DNA of 64,000 nucleotides from Candidatus Halobonum tyrrellensis G22 (GCF_000495475.1 NZ_ASGZ01000060.1:62001-126000); one strand, 5' to 3'. Shown: positions 1 to 8,815, counted from the first letter of the stretch. The notes: a model not told the origin generated them from the sequence alone. A program made the numbers and translations.

Positions 1-545
1 CCGTCCGGTCCGCCCGGGATGTCGGTGTCGCTGTCGGCGTGGCCCATCCGTGCGAGGAACTCCTCGGGCGTGTCGGGGATGCGCTCGAACGTGCCGAAGT
101 CGCGCTCGTGGTGGCGGATCATCTGTTCCGCGATCCACGCCGAGTAGTCGGCGTCGAACCGCCAGCCGTCGGCGGGCGCGTCGACCGTGAACCGGTCGTC
201 GGTGGCGAACGCGACGTAGACGTGGTAGAACCCGAGGATGACGTCCGCGAACTCGCGGGCCTTCCCGCCCGTGTCGACGCGCTTCTCCGCGAGGTGGTCG
301 TGACCCGCCTCGGTGAGTTCGAAGTACTTCCGGTCGGGTTCGTCCGCGCGTTCGATCCGTTCGGCCCACCCCTCGTCTTCGAACTTGTAGAGGATGGGGT
401 AGACCGACCCGTACGACGGCTCCCAGTGGCCGCCGCTGATCTCGGTTATCTCCTTGAGGATCTCGTAGCCGTACCGGGGTTTCTCCTCGAGGAGTTCGAG
501 CACGAGATACGAGATGAGGCCTCGCGGCGGGCCGCTCTTCCGCAT
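1..545 (-). CDS. PadR-family transcriptional regulator (C-terminus cut by window edge)
   Basis: This is a winged-helix DNA-binding regulator of the PadR family. It reads from an ATG at 543-545 leftward off the window, and 181 residues are visible. The first 20 residues form the typical PadR opening helix (MRKSGPPRGLISYLVLELL). A recognition region with GYEILKEI and a wing with SYGSVYPILYKFEDEGW follow, and this last motif is the family hallmark. After about residue 75 the sequence is a less conserved, probably dimerising helical part. It lies downstream of lysS on the same strand with a 125-base gap, so it may have its own promoter. The target genes are not visible and the ligand is unknown. 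Confidence 0.85.
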   Translation of the reverse strand, partial: MRKSGPPRGLISYLVLELLEEKPRYGYEILKEITEISGGHWEPSYGSVYPILYKFEDEGWAERIERADEPDRKYFELTEAGHDHLAEKRVDTGGKAREFADVILGFYHVYVAFATDDRFTVDAPADGWRFDADYSAWIAEQMIRHHERDFGTFERIPDTPEEFLARMGHADSDTDIPGGPD

Positions 546-670
546 TGTCCCCGTATTCGAGGTTCACAGCCTAAGGGTTTCGGTATCGACACCTCGCTCG
601 ACTGACTGGTCGGTCGCCGGACCACCGCTCGTTCGTCTCCCGGCTCTCGACGGACCCCGCCGCAGGCGGC

Positions 671-2422
671 TCAGCCTTCGCGCCGCAGCCGCCGGACGAC
701 GAAGTCGCGTTCGAGTTCGCCGAGGAACTCGCCGAGCCGCGGTCCCTGCGTCTCGTCGAAGAACAGCCGGTAGCCCGCCTCGAACAGCGCCGACACCTCC
801 ACGTCCCGCCGGCGGGCCGTCTCGTACACCTCCCCTTGGATCGCCTCGCCGTCGTGGCCCTCGGCGACGAACCCCGCGAGGTCGTCGAGCGCCGTCCGGG
901 TCGCGTCGTCGAACTCGTGGGCGGGCAGGTCGGTCTGGAGGCGGTAGTTGTACTCGTTGTCGAACCGCTCGGCCCAGCGGCGGGCGCGTTCGACCCGCCC
1001 GAGCGCGTCCTCTATCGCCCACTCGGGCGTGGTCTCGTCGAAGTGGCCCTCGTCTCGCGCCATCTTGACGCGGAACTCGCGGTCGTCGACCATCCCGAGC
1101 ACCGCGGCGAACGTGTACGGGAGGCGGACGCGGTCCGCGCGCGGTTCGTCGACCACGAACGGGTACGCCCGCTCGGCGAGCGGACCAAGCGTCTCGTCGG
1201 TGTCCTCGCCGAAGTAGAGCCGCTCGAACCGGTCGAACTCGTCGACCAACTGGTCGACCCGCTCGACGTCGAAGTCCTTCGCCTTCTTGGGGTTGCGGAC
1301 GAAGAAGTAGCGGAGCACCTCGGGTTCGATCAGGTCGAGCACCTCCCGGACGGTCACGACGTTCCCCTCCGACGACGAGAGCGCCTCGCCGTTGAGCGTG
1401 AACCACTCGTACACCATCGGCACCGGCGGGTCGACGCCGAACACGTTGCGCGCGACGTCGTCGCCGCTGGGCCACGACCCCTCGGCGTGGTCCTTCCCGA
1501 ACGGCTCGAAGTCGACGCCGAGCGCGTCCCACTGTGCGGGCCACTCGAACCGCCACGGGAGCTTCCCCTCCCGGAACGTCGCGGTGCCCTCGTGGCCGCA
1601 GCCCTCGATGTGCCGCCCGCCGGCGTCGAGACCCGAACACCGGTAGTCGACGGTGTGGGCGTCGACGTTGACGCCGGTGACGTCTTGGGTCAACATTCCA
1701 CACTCCGAACACTGCGGCATGAACGGGACGTACGACTCGTCGACACCCGCCTGGTACCCCGAGAGCACCTCCCGCGCCGTATCCGCGTTCCGCAGGACGT
1801 GTTCGACCGCGTCGTCGAACGTGCCGTCGGCGTACAGGTCGGTGTTCGACAGCATCTCGATCGGGACGCCCACCAGTTCGGCCGACTCGCGCAACAGCGC
1901 CGCGAAGTGGTGGCCGTAGGAGGGGTGGCCGTCGCCGAACGGGTCGGGGATGTCCGTGTACGGCTTGCCGAGGTTCTCGCCGAGCGCGCTCGCGTCGATG
2001 TCGCCCAGCCCCACGAGGTTCCAGTCGGCGTCCGCGAGCGTCCGGGGGAGCTTCCTGAGCGCGTCGCGGTCGTCGCTGGTGAACACCTGCCGCACCGCGT
2101 GGCCCCGTTCGCGGAGCACCTCCGCGACGAAGTAGCCCCGGAGGATCTCGTTGAAGTGGCCCAGGTGGGGGATGCCCGACGGCGAGACACCACCCTTGAT
2201 CACGACCGGGTCGTCGGGGTCGCGCGCCTCTATCTCGTCGGCCACCTCGTCCGCCCAGAACGCGTGGTACTCCCCGTCGCCGCCGTCGCCGCCGCGGCCG
2301 ACCGCGTGCGGGTCGATCGTGCCGGCGTCCGCGTCCGTCTCCGCGTCCGCGTCCGCCCCGTCGGCACCCCCCGACGCGTCGTCGGCGTCGCCCGGCGCGT
2401 CGTCGCTGTCGTCCGCGCTCAT
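671..2422 (-). CDS. lysS: Lysyl-tRNA synthetase, class I
   Basis: It charges tRNA-Lys with lysine in the cytoplasm. The protein has 583 residues and is of the class I (archaeal) type, not class II. The HIGH signature appears as PSGIPHLGH, and the KMSKS region is ALSSSEGN. A Cys pair lies in MPQCSECGM, with further Cys in YRCSGLDA and IEGCGHEG. The first ~45 residues are an acidic, low-complexity halophilic extension. The ATG at 2420-2422 overlaps the stop of pyrH by 4 bases (ATGA), so the two are translationally coupled with pyrH upstream. The reading frame stays open far upstream, but that part is not LysRS-like and is coding in another frame (pyrH). Confidence 0.95.
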   Translation of the reverse strand: MSADDSDDAPGDADDASGGADGADADAETDADAGTIDPHAVGRGGDGGDGEYHAFWADEVADEIEARDPDDPVVIKGGVSPSGIPHLGHFNEILRGYFVAEVLRERGHAVRQVFTSDDRDALRKLPRTLADADWNLVGLGDIDASALGENLGKPYTDIPDPFGDGHPSYGHHFAALLRESAELVGVPIEMLSNTDLYADGTFDDAVEHVLRNADTAREVLSGYQAGVDESYVPFMPQCSECGMLTQDVTGVNVDAHTVDYRCSGLDAGGRHIEGCGHEGTATFREGKLPWRFEWPAQWDALGVDFEPFGKDHAEGSWPSGDDVARNVFGVDPPVPMVYEWFTLNGEALSSSEGNVVTVREVLDLIEPEVLRYFFVRNPKKAKDFDVERVDQLVDEFDRFERLYFGEDTDETLGPLAERAYPFVVDEPRADRVRLPYTFAAVLGMVDDREFRVKMARDEGHFDETTPEWAIEDALGRVERARRWAERFDNEYNYRLQTDLPAHEFDDATRTALDDLAGFVAEGHDGEAIQGEVYETARRRDVEVSALFEAGYRLFFDETQGPRLGEFLGELERDFVVRRLRREG

Positions 2423-3135
2423 CGCTGCGCCCAGTAGGTCGGCCGGTCGCCGCCCTCGGGGACGACGTCCGTCCCGGTGTGCTCGCCCCGGAGTACCGCG
2501 CCCTCGATGGCGTCGGGGTCGCTCCCGTCGAGGACGACGGTGCGCATGCCCGCCCGCTCGATCAGTTTCGCCGCCACCAGGTCGACCGGCGCGGACGTGC
2601 CCGCGTCGCGACTCATCGGGACGATCACCTCGACGAGCTCCGTCGGCGTCAGTTCGTCGAACTTGACGGCGTCGTCCGACTCGTTCGGGTCGGCGTCGTA
2701 GATGCCGTCCGCGTTGGTGGCGTACACCAGCAGGTCGGCGTCGATGTACTCCGCGAGCGCCGCCGCCACCGCGTCGGTGGTCTGGCCGGGCATCACCCCG
2801 CCCATCACGGAGATGTCCCCCCGGCGGATCGCGTCGCCCGCCTCGTCGTAGTCGTGGGCTGGCGTCGGGTCGACCCCGGCGCCGAGCGCGGCGACGAGCA
2901 GCCGGGCGTTGATCCGCGTCACGTCGATCCCGATCTGGTCGAGCTGTACCTCGTTGGCGCCGAGCTGGCGGGCGGCACCGATGTACTCGCGGGCGACGCC
3001 CCCGCCGCCGACGACGGCGCCGAGCGAACAGCCCTCCCCCGCCAACCGCTCGATGACGGCGGCGTGCCGCGCCACCCGGTCCGGGTCGAGTTCGGGCGCG
3101 AGCACGCTGCCGCCGAGCGACAGGACGACTCTCAT
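2419..3135 (-). CDS. pyrH: Uridylate kinase (UMP kinase)
   Basis: It phosphorylates UMP to UDP in pyrimidine nucleotide synthesis. The 238-residue protein has the amino-acid-kinase fold: the N-terminal MRVVLSLGGSVL strand-loop, the GGGGVAREYIG nucleotide loop, the MGGVMPGQTTDAV segment typical of archaeal UMP kinases, and YATNADGIYDADP near residue 150. The length is normal for the archaeal family. It is the first gene of a pyrH-lysS pair. A TTAAG element near 3161-3166 on the minus strand lies about 28 bases before the ATG, which fits a leaderless promoter. Confidence 0.93.
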   Translation of the reverse strand: MRVVLSLGGSVLAPELDPDRVARHAAVIERLAGEGCSLGAVVGGGGVAREYIGAARQLGANEVQLDQIGIDVTRINARLLVAALGAGVDPTPAHDYDEAGDAIRRGDISVMGGVMPGQTTDAVAAALAEYIDADLLVYATNADGIYDADPNESDDAVKFDELTPTELVEVIVPMSRDAGTSAPVDLVAAKLIERAGMRTVVLDGSDPDAIEGAVLRGEHTGTDVVPEGGDRPTYWAQR

Positions 3136-3265
3136 TACGCACGGGTAGCTCGGATTCGGTCTTAAGGCTCCCGAACCCCGGTCGGGAGACGACGACGCGC
3201 CGACCGGACGGGGCGGCCGTCCCCGGTGCCGAAGGCCTATGTCCGTCCGCCTCCCTCGCCCGACC

Positions 3266-4054
3266 ATGCAGGCTCTCAGCGTGGTCGGACCCGGGACCGG
3301 GCCCCTGCTCGACCCGCTCGCGGCCCGCCTCGACGGCCGCGTCGCGACCGTCCGGCGCGACGAGTCGGCGGCGCCCGACACGGCGGCGGGACCGGCCGAC
3401 GCGGCGTTCGACCTCTCGCCCGACGGCGGCTGGCGCGCGAGCGGCACGGACGACTCGTTCGACGCGCTCCTCGACCGACTCGCCCCCGAGTACGACTACG
3501 CGCTCGTCGCGGGCTTCTCGCGGCTCCGACTGCCGACGGTCGTCGTCGGCGACCGCGAGGTGGCCGGCGACGTGCTCGAACGAGTCGACGACGCGGCCGA
3601 ACTCGACGCCGACGCGCTCGCGGCCCGCCTCGACGACGCGGAGCCGCACGTCACGCTCGAAACCCTGGTCGACCGGGTGACGGCGTCGCCCGAAGCCGAC
3701 CGGGCGGGCGCTATCGCCACGTTCACGGGTCGCGTCCGCGCGAAGGACTCCCCCGACGACGACCGGACGACCCACCTCGCGTTCGAGAAGTACGAGGGGG
3801 TCGCCGCCGACCGGATGGCGCGCATCGAACGCGAGTTGACCGACCGCGAGGGGGTCTTGGAGGTGGAGATGGCCCACCGCGTGGGCATCGTCCCCGACGG
3901 CGAGGACATCGTCTTCGTGGTGGTCCTCGCCGGTCACCGCCGGGAGGCGTTCCGCGCCGTCGAAGACGGCATCGACCGCCTCAAGGCAGAGGTACCCATC
4001 TTCAAGAAGGAGACGACGACCGACGAGGAGTTCTGGGTCCACGACCGCGCGTGA
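3266..4054 (+). CDS. moaE: Molybdopterin synthase catalytic subunit with degenerate MobB-like N-terminal region
   Basis: The C-terminal ~130 residues are MoaE, which inserts sulfur into precursor Z to make molybdopterin. Visible motifs are GAIATFTGRVR, AFEKYEGVAADRM, MAHRVGIV and VPIFKKE; the last holds the family's catalytic lysines. The front ~110 residues sit where haloarchaeal homologues carry a MobB-type P-loop domain, but here the loop reads VVGPGTGPLLDPL and lacks the Gly-Lys-Thr of a working Walker A. I chose the ATG at 3266 because MQALSVVG matches the usual first strand; an upstream ATG at 3239 would add nine residues. It is divergent from pyrH. No other molybdopterin-synthesis gene is nearby, though a MOSC gene lies at about 22 kb. 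Confidence 0.85.
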   Translation: MQALSVVGPGTGPLLDPLAARLDGRVATVRRDESAAPDTAAGPADAAFDLSPDGGWRASGTDDSFDALLDRLAPEYDYALVAGFSRLRLPTVVVGDREVAGDVLERVDDAAELDADALAARLDDAEPHVTLETLVDRVTASPEADRAGAIATFTGRVRAKDSPDDDRTTHLAFEKYEGVAADRMARIERELTDREGVLEVEMAHRVGIVPDGEDIVFVVVLAGHRREAFRAVEDGIDRLKAEVPIFKKETTTDEEFWVHDRA

Positions 4055-4152
4055 GCACTCCCGGCACCCCACTCGGCCGGATCTGGAGGCAATAATAACC
4101 TGTACCACGCGCGTCGGCCCTCCGTCTGACGCGTCTCGCGCACGACCGAACG

Positions 4153-4200
4153 AACGGTTCTAAGGGGGTTATAAAACGTCTAAGGGTCCCTCGAACCGTT
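4153..4200 (+). promoter_or_regulatory. TATA box inside an 8-bp inverted repeat (candidate operator)
   Basis: A strong TATA element, TTATAAAA, lies at 4169-4176. It is flanked by a perfect inverted repeat, AACGGTTC at 4153-4160 and GAACCGTT at 4193-4200. A direct repeat CTAAGGG at 4160-4166 and 4180-4186 also brackets it. The arrangement looks like a repressor or activator site over a promoter. The next gene rightward starts at 4319, giving a leader of about 120 bases, or a short non-coding transcript. Function is inferred from layout only. Confidence 0.5.
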
Positions 4201-4274
4201 GTGAATCGTTCATTTTCCTCGATTTACGGGCCCGCCAGCGTGAACGTGGCCGAATTACTCCCAACGGACTGTCG

Positions 4275-4281
4275 TTTATAT
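4275..4281 (+). promoter_or_regulatory. Second TATA-like box before the DUF7123 gene
   Basis: TTTATAT lies about 38 bases before the ATG at 4319, a spacing that leaves a short leader. A Shine-Dalgarno-like GAGGTGA at 4307-4313 ends five bases before the ATG. The arms GAGTC (4302-4306) and GACTC (4312-4316) form a 5-bp inverted repeat around that ribosome-binding site. Confidence 0.55.
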
Positions 4282-4318
4282 GGGGTCACGGCGGCTTGGA
4301 TGAGTCGAGGTGACTCAG

Positions 4319-4609
4319 ATGAGCGCAACTGCCAACCCCTCCACCGACGCCGCAGACGCCGATAGCCAGTCCAACCACGAGTCCGAACCGGAGTCGAAGG
4401 AGGACCGCCTGAAGGGCTACCTCCTCGACCACGCACGCGACGGCGAGCTCTACTTCAAGAGCAAGTTCATCGCCGACGAGGTCGGACTCTCCCCCAAGGA
4501 GATCGGCGCGCTGATGGTGAAGCTCAAAGAGTCGGCGACGGAGCTGTCCATCGAGAAGTGGTCGTACACGAGCGCGACCACCTGGCGCATCGAGCCCACC
4601 TCCGGATAG
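4319..4609 (+). CDS. Small conserved haloarchaeal protein (DUF7123 type), winged-helix-like
   Basis: This is a 96-residue protein with an acidic Ser/Glu-rich tail over residues 1-30 and then a compact helical domain (KGYLLDHARDGELYFKSKFI, ADEVGLSPKEIGALMVKL). The domain looks like a small winged helix, and homologues are widespread in haloarchaea. The ATG at 4319 is preferred over an in-frame GTG at 4310 because of the GAGGTGA ribosome-binding site. The molecular function is unknown; a DNA-binding role is an inference from the fold-like pattern. It has an elaborate upstream region (4153-4316), unusual for so small a gene. Confidence 0.85.
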   Translation: MSATANPSTDAADADSQSNHESEPESKEDRLKGYLLDHARDGELYFKSKFIADEVGLSPKEIGALMVKLKESATELSIEKWSYTSATTWRIEPTSG

Positions 4610-4762
4610 CCGGTCCGTCGACACGCTCGGTCCCCCAGTCACCGACCCCCCGCACCGTTCCCCGACCCCCCCTTCCCCCGGTTTCTCGCGCCGACCGACG
4701 CCCGCCACCCGCGGCGCCGGCCCCGGAAGGACTTATGCCGTCGCCGGCCCAACCGTTCGCCG

Positions 4763-5899
4763 ATGAGCGACGCGGACTCGCGGGACGTCCCCCGGCCCCC
4801 CGAACTCGACGCGGTCTTTCACCTCTCGGAGGTCCGGACCGACGACGACCGCATCCTCTACTACGGCGTGAGCGAACTCCGCGAACGGGAGCTAGTGCGC
4901 CGGGTGTGGTCGGCGTTCCGCGAACGCGGCTACGAGGTCCAGGCCGCCCGGACCGACAGCGGACTCGACGTGGTCGTCGCCCGCCCCTACTCGAACGGGC
5001 TCGACGGCGTCCCCTGGGTGAACCTCGGGCTGTTCGCCGCCACCGTGCTCTCGACGCTGCTGGTCGGCGCGTTCGCGTGGTACTACGTACCGCTCGCGGA
5101 GATCCAGCGGAACCCACTCACCGTCCTCCGAGCGTGGCCGTTCACCGCGGCGGTGCTCGGGGTGTTGATGACACACGAACTCGGCCACTACGTCATGGGA
5201 CGGTACCACGGGGTCGACGTGTCGCTGCCGTACGTCATCCCCTTCTTCATCCCGTTCGGCACGATGGGTGCGGTGATCCGGATGCGCGGACAGATGCCCG
5301 ACCGCGAGGCGCTGTTCGACATCGGGGTCGCCGGCCCGCTCGCGGGTCTCGCCGCCACCGTCGTCGTCTCGGTCGTCGGACTCTCGCTCGGCCCGATGAC
5401 GGTGCCGCCGGAGGTGCTCTCGGCGGGCGGCCGGGTCATCGTGTTCGACAACCCGCCGCTGCTCGACGCCATCGCGGGCCTGTTGAACCAGCCGACGGGG
5501 TACGAGGACCCGGCGAAGACCGCCCACCCGGTGATCATGGGCGCGTGGGTGGGGATGTTCTTCACCGTGCTCAACCTCCTGCCGGTCGGCCAACTCGACG
5601 GCGGTCACATCGTCCGCGCGATGGTGGGCGAGCGACAGGAGACGCTCGCGGCGCTCGTGCCGCTCGCGCTGTTCGGGCTGGCGGCGTACCTCCACTACGG
5701 TCGCGGTCTCGGGGTGAACGACTCGGTCGGTCTCTGGGCGTTCTGGGGGCTGTTCTCCGCGTTCATCGCCTACCGCGGTCCCGCCCACCCGATCGACGAC
5801 TCGCGGCTCGGCTGGAAGCGGCTCGCCGTCGGCGTGTTCACGTTCGCGCTCGGGCTGTCGTGTTTCATGCTCACGCCCATCCGGGTCATGGCGGCGTGA
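4763..5899 (+). CDS. Site-2-protease-type (M50) intramembrane metalloprotease
   Basis: A 378-residue multi-pass membrane protein that cleaves substrates within the membrane. About 85 residues form a soluble N-terminal part. The zinc-binding HELGH motif lies near residue 138 in a transmembrane helix, and the third ligand region NLLPVGQLDGGH is near residue 270, the standard M50 pair. Further hydrophobic segments run to the C-terminus. The substrate is unknown; relatives release membrane-tethered regulators. It is convergent with thiL, 27 bases away. Confidence 0.88.
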   Translation: MSDADSRDVPRPPELDAVFHLSEVRTDDDRILYYGVSELRERELVRRVWSAFRERGYEVQAARTDSGLDVVVARPYSNGLDGVPWVNLGLFAATVLSTLLVGAFAWYYVPLAEIQRNPLTVLRAWPFTAAVLGVLMTHELGHYVMGRYHGVDVSLPYVIPFFIPFGTMGAVIRMRGQMPDREALFDIGVAGPLAGLAATVVVSVVGLSLGPMTVPPEVLSAGGRVIVFDNPPLLDAIAGLLNQPTGYEDPAKTAHPVIMGAWVGMFFTVLNLLPVGQLDGGHIVRAMVGERQETLAALVPLALFGLAAYLHYGRGLGVNDSVGLWAFWGLFSAFIAYRGPAHPIDDSRLGWKRLAVGVFTFALGLSCFMLTPIRVMAA

Positions 5900-5926
5900 G
5901 CGCCGGCTCCCCGGCCGGAGCCGCGG

Positions 5927-6796
5927 TCAGTGGCCGTACCCCCGGTCCGCGAGCGGGTCGCCGTCGAGTTCGACCCCGTCGTCGGTCGTCGTCCCGACGC
6001 GCGCGAGCGGCGTCGGCGACGCCTCCCGCGCCGCGTCGAGCGCCGACTCGGGCAGCGTGAACACGAGTTCGAAGTCCTCGCCGACGAACAGCGCCCGCTC
6101 GCGCGCCTCCCTCCCCCCGTCGCTGGTCTCGCGGACCGCCTCGTCGACCGGGAGGGAGTCGCTCTCGACGGCGAACCCGCAGTCGCTCGCCTCCGAGAGT
6201 TGGTGGAGCGAGCGCGCCAGCCCGTCGCTCGAGTCCATCATCGCGGTCGCGTACGGCCGGAGCGCGACCCCCGCACCCACCCGGGGGGTGAACCGGAACA
6301 GCTCGTTCCCCCGCTCGGCGTCGCCGCGGTCGAACCAGCGGAGCGCGGCCGCCGTCCGACCGAGCGACCCGGTGACGCAGACCGCCTCGCCCGGCGACGC
6401 GCCCGACCGCAACACCGGGTCGGCGGTCGCACCCAGCGCGGTCGTCGACACGGTGAACTCGTCGTGGTCGTCGAGGTCACCGCCGACGTACTCGCCGTCG
6501 ACCGCCTCACACACCTCCCGAGCGCCGCGGATGAACCCGCGGAGGGCGTCGGGGTCGAACTCGGGGGCGGCGTACACCGCGACGGCGGCCTCGGCGTCGG
6601 CGCCCATCGCGGCCACGTCCGACAGCGAGGCGCCGACCGCGCGCCACCCCGCGGTGTAGCGCGTGACGCCGTCGGGGAAGTCCGTCGTCTCGTGGAGCAT
6701 GTCGGTCGTGAGTACCCGGTCGCCGACGACCGCACAGTCGTCGCCCGCCGACGGGAGGTCGGCGGCGATGGCGGCGAGCGCCTCGCGTTCGTTCAT
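5927..6796 (-). CDS. thiL: Thiamine-monophosphate kinase
   Basis: It phosphorylates thiamine monophosphate to the active cofactor thiamine pyrophosphate. The 289-residue protein follows the ThiL pattern: SAGDDCAVV near the N-terminus for Mg-ATP binding, LTTDMLHETTDF, VGASLSDVAAMGA, and the C-terminal MDSSDGLARSLHQLSEAS plus FVGEDFELVFTLP. The length is slightly below that of bacterial ThiL. No other thiamine gene is nearby. The start at 6796 gives the canonical short lead-in MNEREALAAIA. Confidence 0.93.
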   Translation of the reverse strand: MNEREALAAIAADLPSAGDDCAVVGDRVLTTDMLHETTDFPDGVTRYTAGWRAVGASLSDVAAMGADAEAAVAVYAAPEFDPDALRGFIRGAREVCEAVDGEYVGGDLDDHDEFTVSTTALGATADPVLRSGASPGEAVCVTGSLGRTAAALRWFDRGDAERGNELFRFTPRVGAGVALRPYATAMMDSSDGLARSLHQLSEASDCGFAVESDSLPVDEAVRETSDGGREARERALFVGEDFELVFTLPESALDAAREASPTPLARVGTTTDDGVELDGDPLADRGYGH

Positions 6797-7062
6797 CTCT
6801 GTCCGGGTTCGCCCCCGGTCCCGAAACCGTTTCCGCCCGGCCGACTCCCGACTGCCCCGACCGCGCGGGCGCTCGCGACCCCACCTCGCGGTGTTCGCGC
6901 CGCCTCGCTCCTCACGACGCTTGACCCGCTCCTCGCGCCGCCCGACTCGCGCCGTTCGCGCCGTTCGGGTCGGCCCGCTCGCCCCTCCCGTGTCGGCCGG
7001 TCGTCGGCCGCCTGGCGGCTCCTTTCGACGGGTTGATACTGCCGCCGGGCGACGCTGGGGGC

Positions 7063-8091
7063 ATGGACGGGGACCAACTGCGCGCCACGGTCGTCGGATT
7101 CCTCGGCGCGTTCGGCGTCCTCGGGGTCATGCTCTACTTCGTCGGCGTCGACGACCTGGCGGCCGAACTCTCCGGGGCCGACCCCGCGGTGGTCGCGCTC
7201 GTGGTCGCGGTGACGCTCGGCTGGCTCGCGGCGTGGTCGTTCTCGCTCCACACCGTCCTCGGCATCCTCGGCGCGAACCTGTCGCTCCCCAAGTCGTTTC
7301 TGGTGTTCAGCGGCGCCACCTTCTCGAACAACGTCACGCCGTTCGGGCAGGCGGGCGGCGAACCCGTGACGGCGCTGCTCATCTCGAAGGTGGCCGACAC
7401 CGAGTACGAACGCGGACTCGCCGCCATCGCCAGCGTCGACACGCTCAACTTCGTCCCGTCGGTGACGCTCGCGCTGGTCGGCGCGGCGTACTTCGCCACC
7501 GAGACGACGTTCGGCCGACAGCTCCGGGTCGCCACCGGCGTGCTGGTCGTCCTCGCGGTGGTCGTCCCGGTCGCCATCTACTACGGCTGGCGGAACCGAT
7601 ACGAACTCGAACGGTGGGTGGTGTCGACGGTGACGCCCGCGGTCCGCCGGATCGGGCGGCTCGTGCCGGGCGTCTCGCCGCCGGACCCCGACGGCGTCGA
7701 GTCGCGGATCGGCCACTTCTTCGGCGCCATCGAACGGGTCGCCACCGACCGCCGGGGGATCGCGCTGTCGCTGTCGGCGTCGACGCTCGGGTGGGGACTC
7801 CAGATGGCCGGGCTGTACCTCTCGTTTCTCGCCATCGGCGCGCAGGTCCCCTTCTCGGCGATGCTGTTCGTGGTTCCGATGGGCGCCATCGCGGGCGTCA
7901 CGCCGCTGCCGGGGGGCGCGGGGGGGATCGAAGCGGTGCTGGTGACCGTCCTGGTCGCGCTGCCGTCGGTCGCGATCGGTCAGGCGACGGCGTTCGCGGC
8001 CGTCGTCATCTACCGCGGGGCGGTCTACTGGATCCCGATCCTCATCGGCGGGAGCGTCCTCAGCTTCGTCGGCGTCGACAGCGTGAGGTGA
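7063..8091 (+). CDS. Lysylphosphatidylglycerol synthase/UPF0104-type multi-pass membrane protein
   Basis: A 342-residue membrane protein with about eight hydrophobic segments. The family hallmark near the C-terminus, GVTPLPGGAGGIEAVLV, and the N-terminal FSNNVTPFGQAGGEPV match the flippase-like domain (UPF0104, also the membrane half of MprF). It may move or modify polar lipids or lipid-linked sugars; there is no synthase domain. The ATG at 7063 is preferred over an upstream TTG. The 266 bases between this gene and thiL hold both divergent promoters, and I see nothing else there. Confidence 0.8.
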   Translation: MDGDQLRATVVGFLGAFGVLGVMLYFVGVDDLAAELSGADPAVVALVVAVTLGWLAAWSFSLHTVLGILGANLSLPKSFLVFSGATFSNNVTPFGQAGGEPVTALLISKVADTEYERGLAAIASVDTLNFVPSVTLALVGAAYFATETTFGRQLRVATGVLVVLAVVVPVAIYYGWRNRYELERWVVSTVTPAVRRIGRLVPGVSPPDPDGVESRIGHFFGAIERVATDRRGIALSLSASTLGWGLQMAGLYLSFLAIGAQVPFSAMLFVVPMGAIAGVTPLPGGAGGIEAVLVTVLVALPSVAIGQATAFAAVVIYRGAVYWIPILIGGSVLSFVGVDSVR

Positions 8092-8209
8092 GGCGGCGTC
8101 GGACCCGCGAGGCGGCGCTGTTCGCGCTCGCGATGCTCGCGCGAGCGGACGACCCGCCCCCGACTGCGCGAACCGGCCGCACGTCCCGCCGCGAGCACGA
8201 TACGACGAC

Positions 8210-8215
8210 TTTAAA
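8210..8215 (+). promoter_or_regulatory. TATA box for rps19e
   Basis: TTTAAA, in an otherwise GC-rich stretch, lies 24 bases before the ATG at 8240. This is the expected distance for a leaderless transcript. Confidence 0.6.
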
Positions 8216-8239
8216 CCGAACGGCGCTGAATCCGCCCGT

Positions 8240-8695
8240 ATGGTTACCCTCTACGACGTTCCGGCGGACGCCCTGATCGAGGCGGTCGCCGAGCGACTCG
8301 AAGAGCGCGTCGACGAACCCGCCTGGGTGGAGTTCACCAAGACCGGCTCGAGCCGCGAACTCCCGCCCCAGCAGGACGACTTCTGGTACGTCCGGACGGC
8401 CTCGCTGCTCCGGAAGGTGGCGGACAACGGCCCCATCGGGGTCGAACGCCTCGCCACCGAGTACGGCGGCTCCAAGCGCGGGTCGACCCGCTACAAGGTG
8501 TCGCCGCCGGAGCACGCCGCGGGGTCGCGCAAGATCATCCGTGTCGCACTCCAGCAACTGGAGGAGGAGGAGTTCGTCGAGACTGCCAAGGGCGAGGGTC
8601 GCCGCGTCACCGCCGAGGGCCGCGCGTTCCTCGACGAGGTGGCCGGCGAGGTGCTCTCCGACCTCGACCGTCCGGAACTCGAACGGTACGCCTGA
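8240..8695 (+). CDS. rps19e: 30S ribosomal protein S19e
   Basis: This is a component of the small ribosomal subunit found in archaea and eukaryotes. The 151-residue sequence starts with the family pattern MVTLYDVPADALIEAVAERL and carries WYVRTASLLRKVADNGPIGV and EYGGSKRGSTRYKVSPPEHA, the conserved rRNA-contact region. The length is normal. In many archaea it neighbours pdcd5; here a regulator gene separates the two. Confidence 0.96.
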   Translation: MVTLYDVPADALIEAVAERLEERVDEPAWVEFTKTGSSRELPPQQDDFWYVRTASLLRKVADNGPIGVERLATEYGGSKRGSTRYKVSPPEHAAGSRKIIRVALQQLEEEEFVETAKGEGRRVTAEGRAFLDEVAGEVLSDLDRPELERYA

Positions 8696-8785
8696 CGGGT
8701 CGCGGACCGTCGAGCCACTCCGTCCCCGCCCCGACGAGGGGGCGAGTCCGGAACCGCTCCGTCGGTCGTCGACGACTTACCCACC

Positions 8786-8792
8786 GTTTATA
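8786..8792 (+). promoter_or_regulatory. TATA box for the HTH_10 regulator gene
   Basis: GTTTATA lies about 25 bases before the ATG at 8816, consistent with a leaderless mRNA. It gives the regulator its own promoter, separate from rps19e. Confidence 0.6.
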
Positions 8793-8815
8793 TCGCCCCG
8801 ACCGCTCACTCACGT

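Noticed and set aside
2423-4108. Upstream extension of the lysS reading frame, open to 4108 on the minus strand
   Set aside because: The stretch has no LysRS similarity and runs across pyrH and the opposite-strand moaE. It is an artefact of GC-rich DNA having few stop codons; LysRS begins at 2422.
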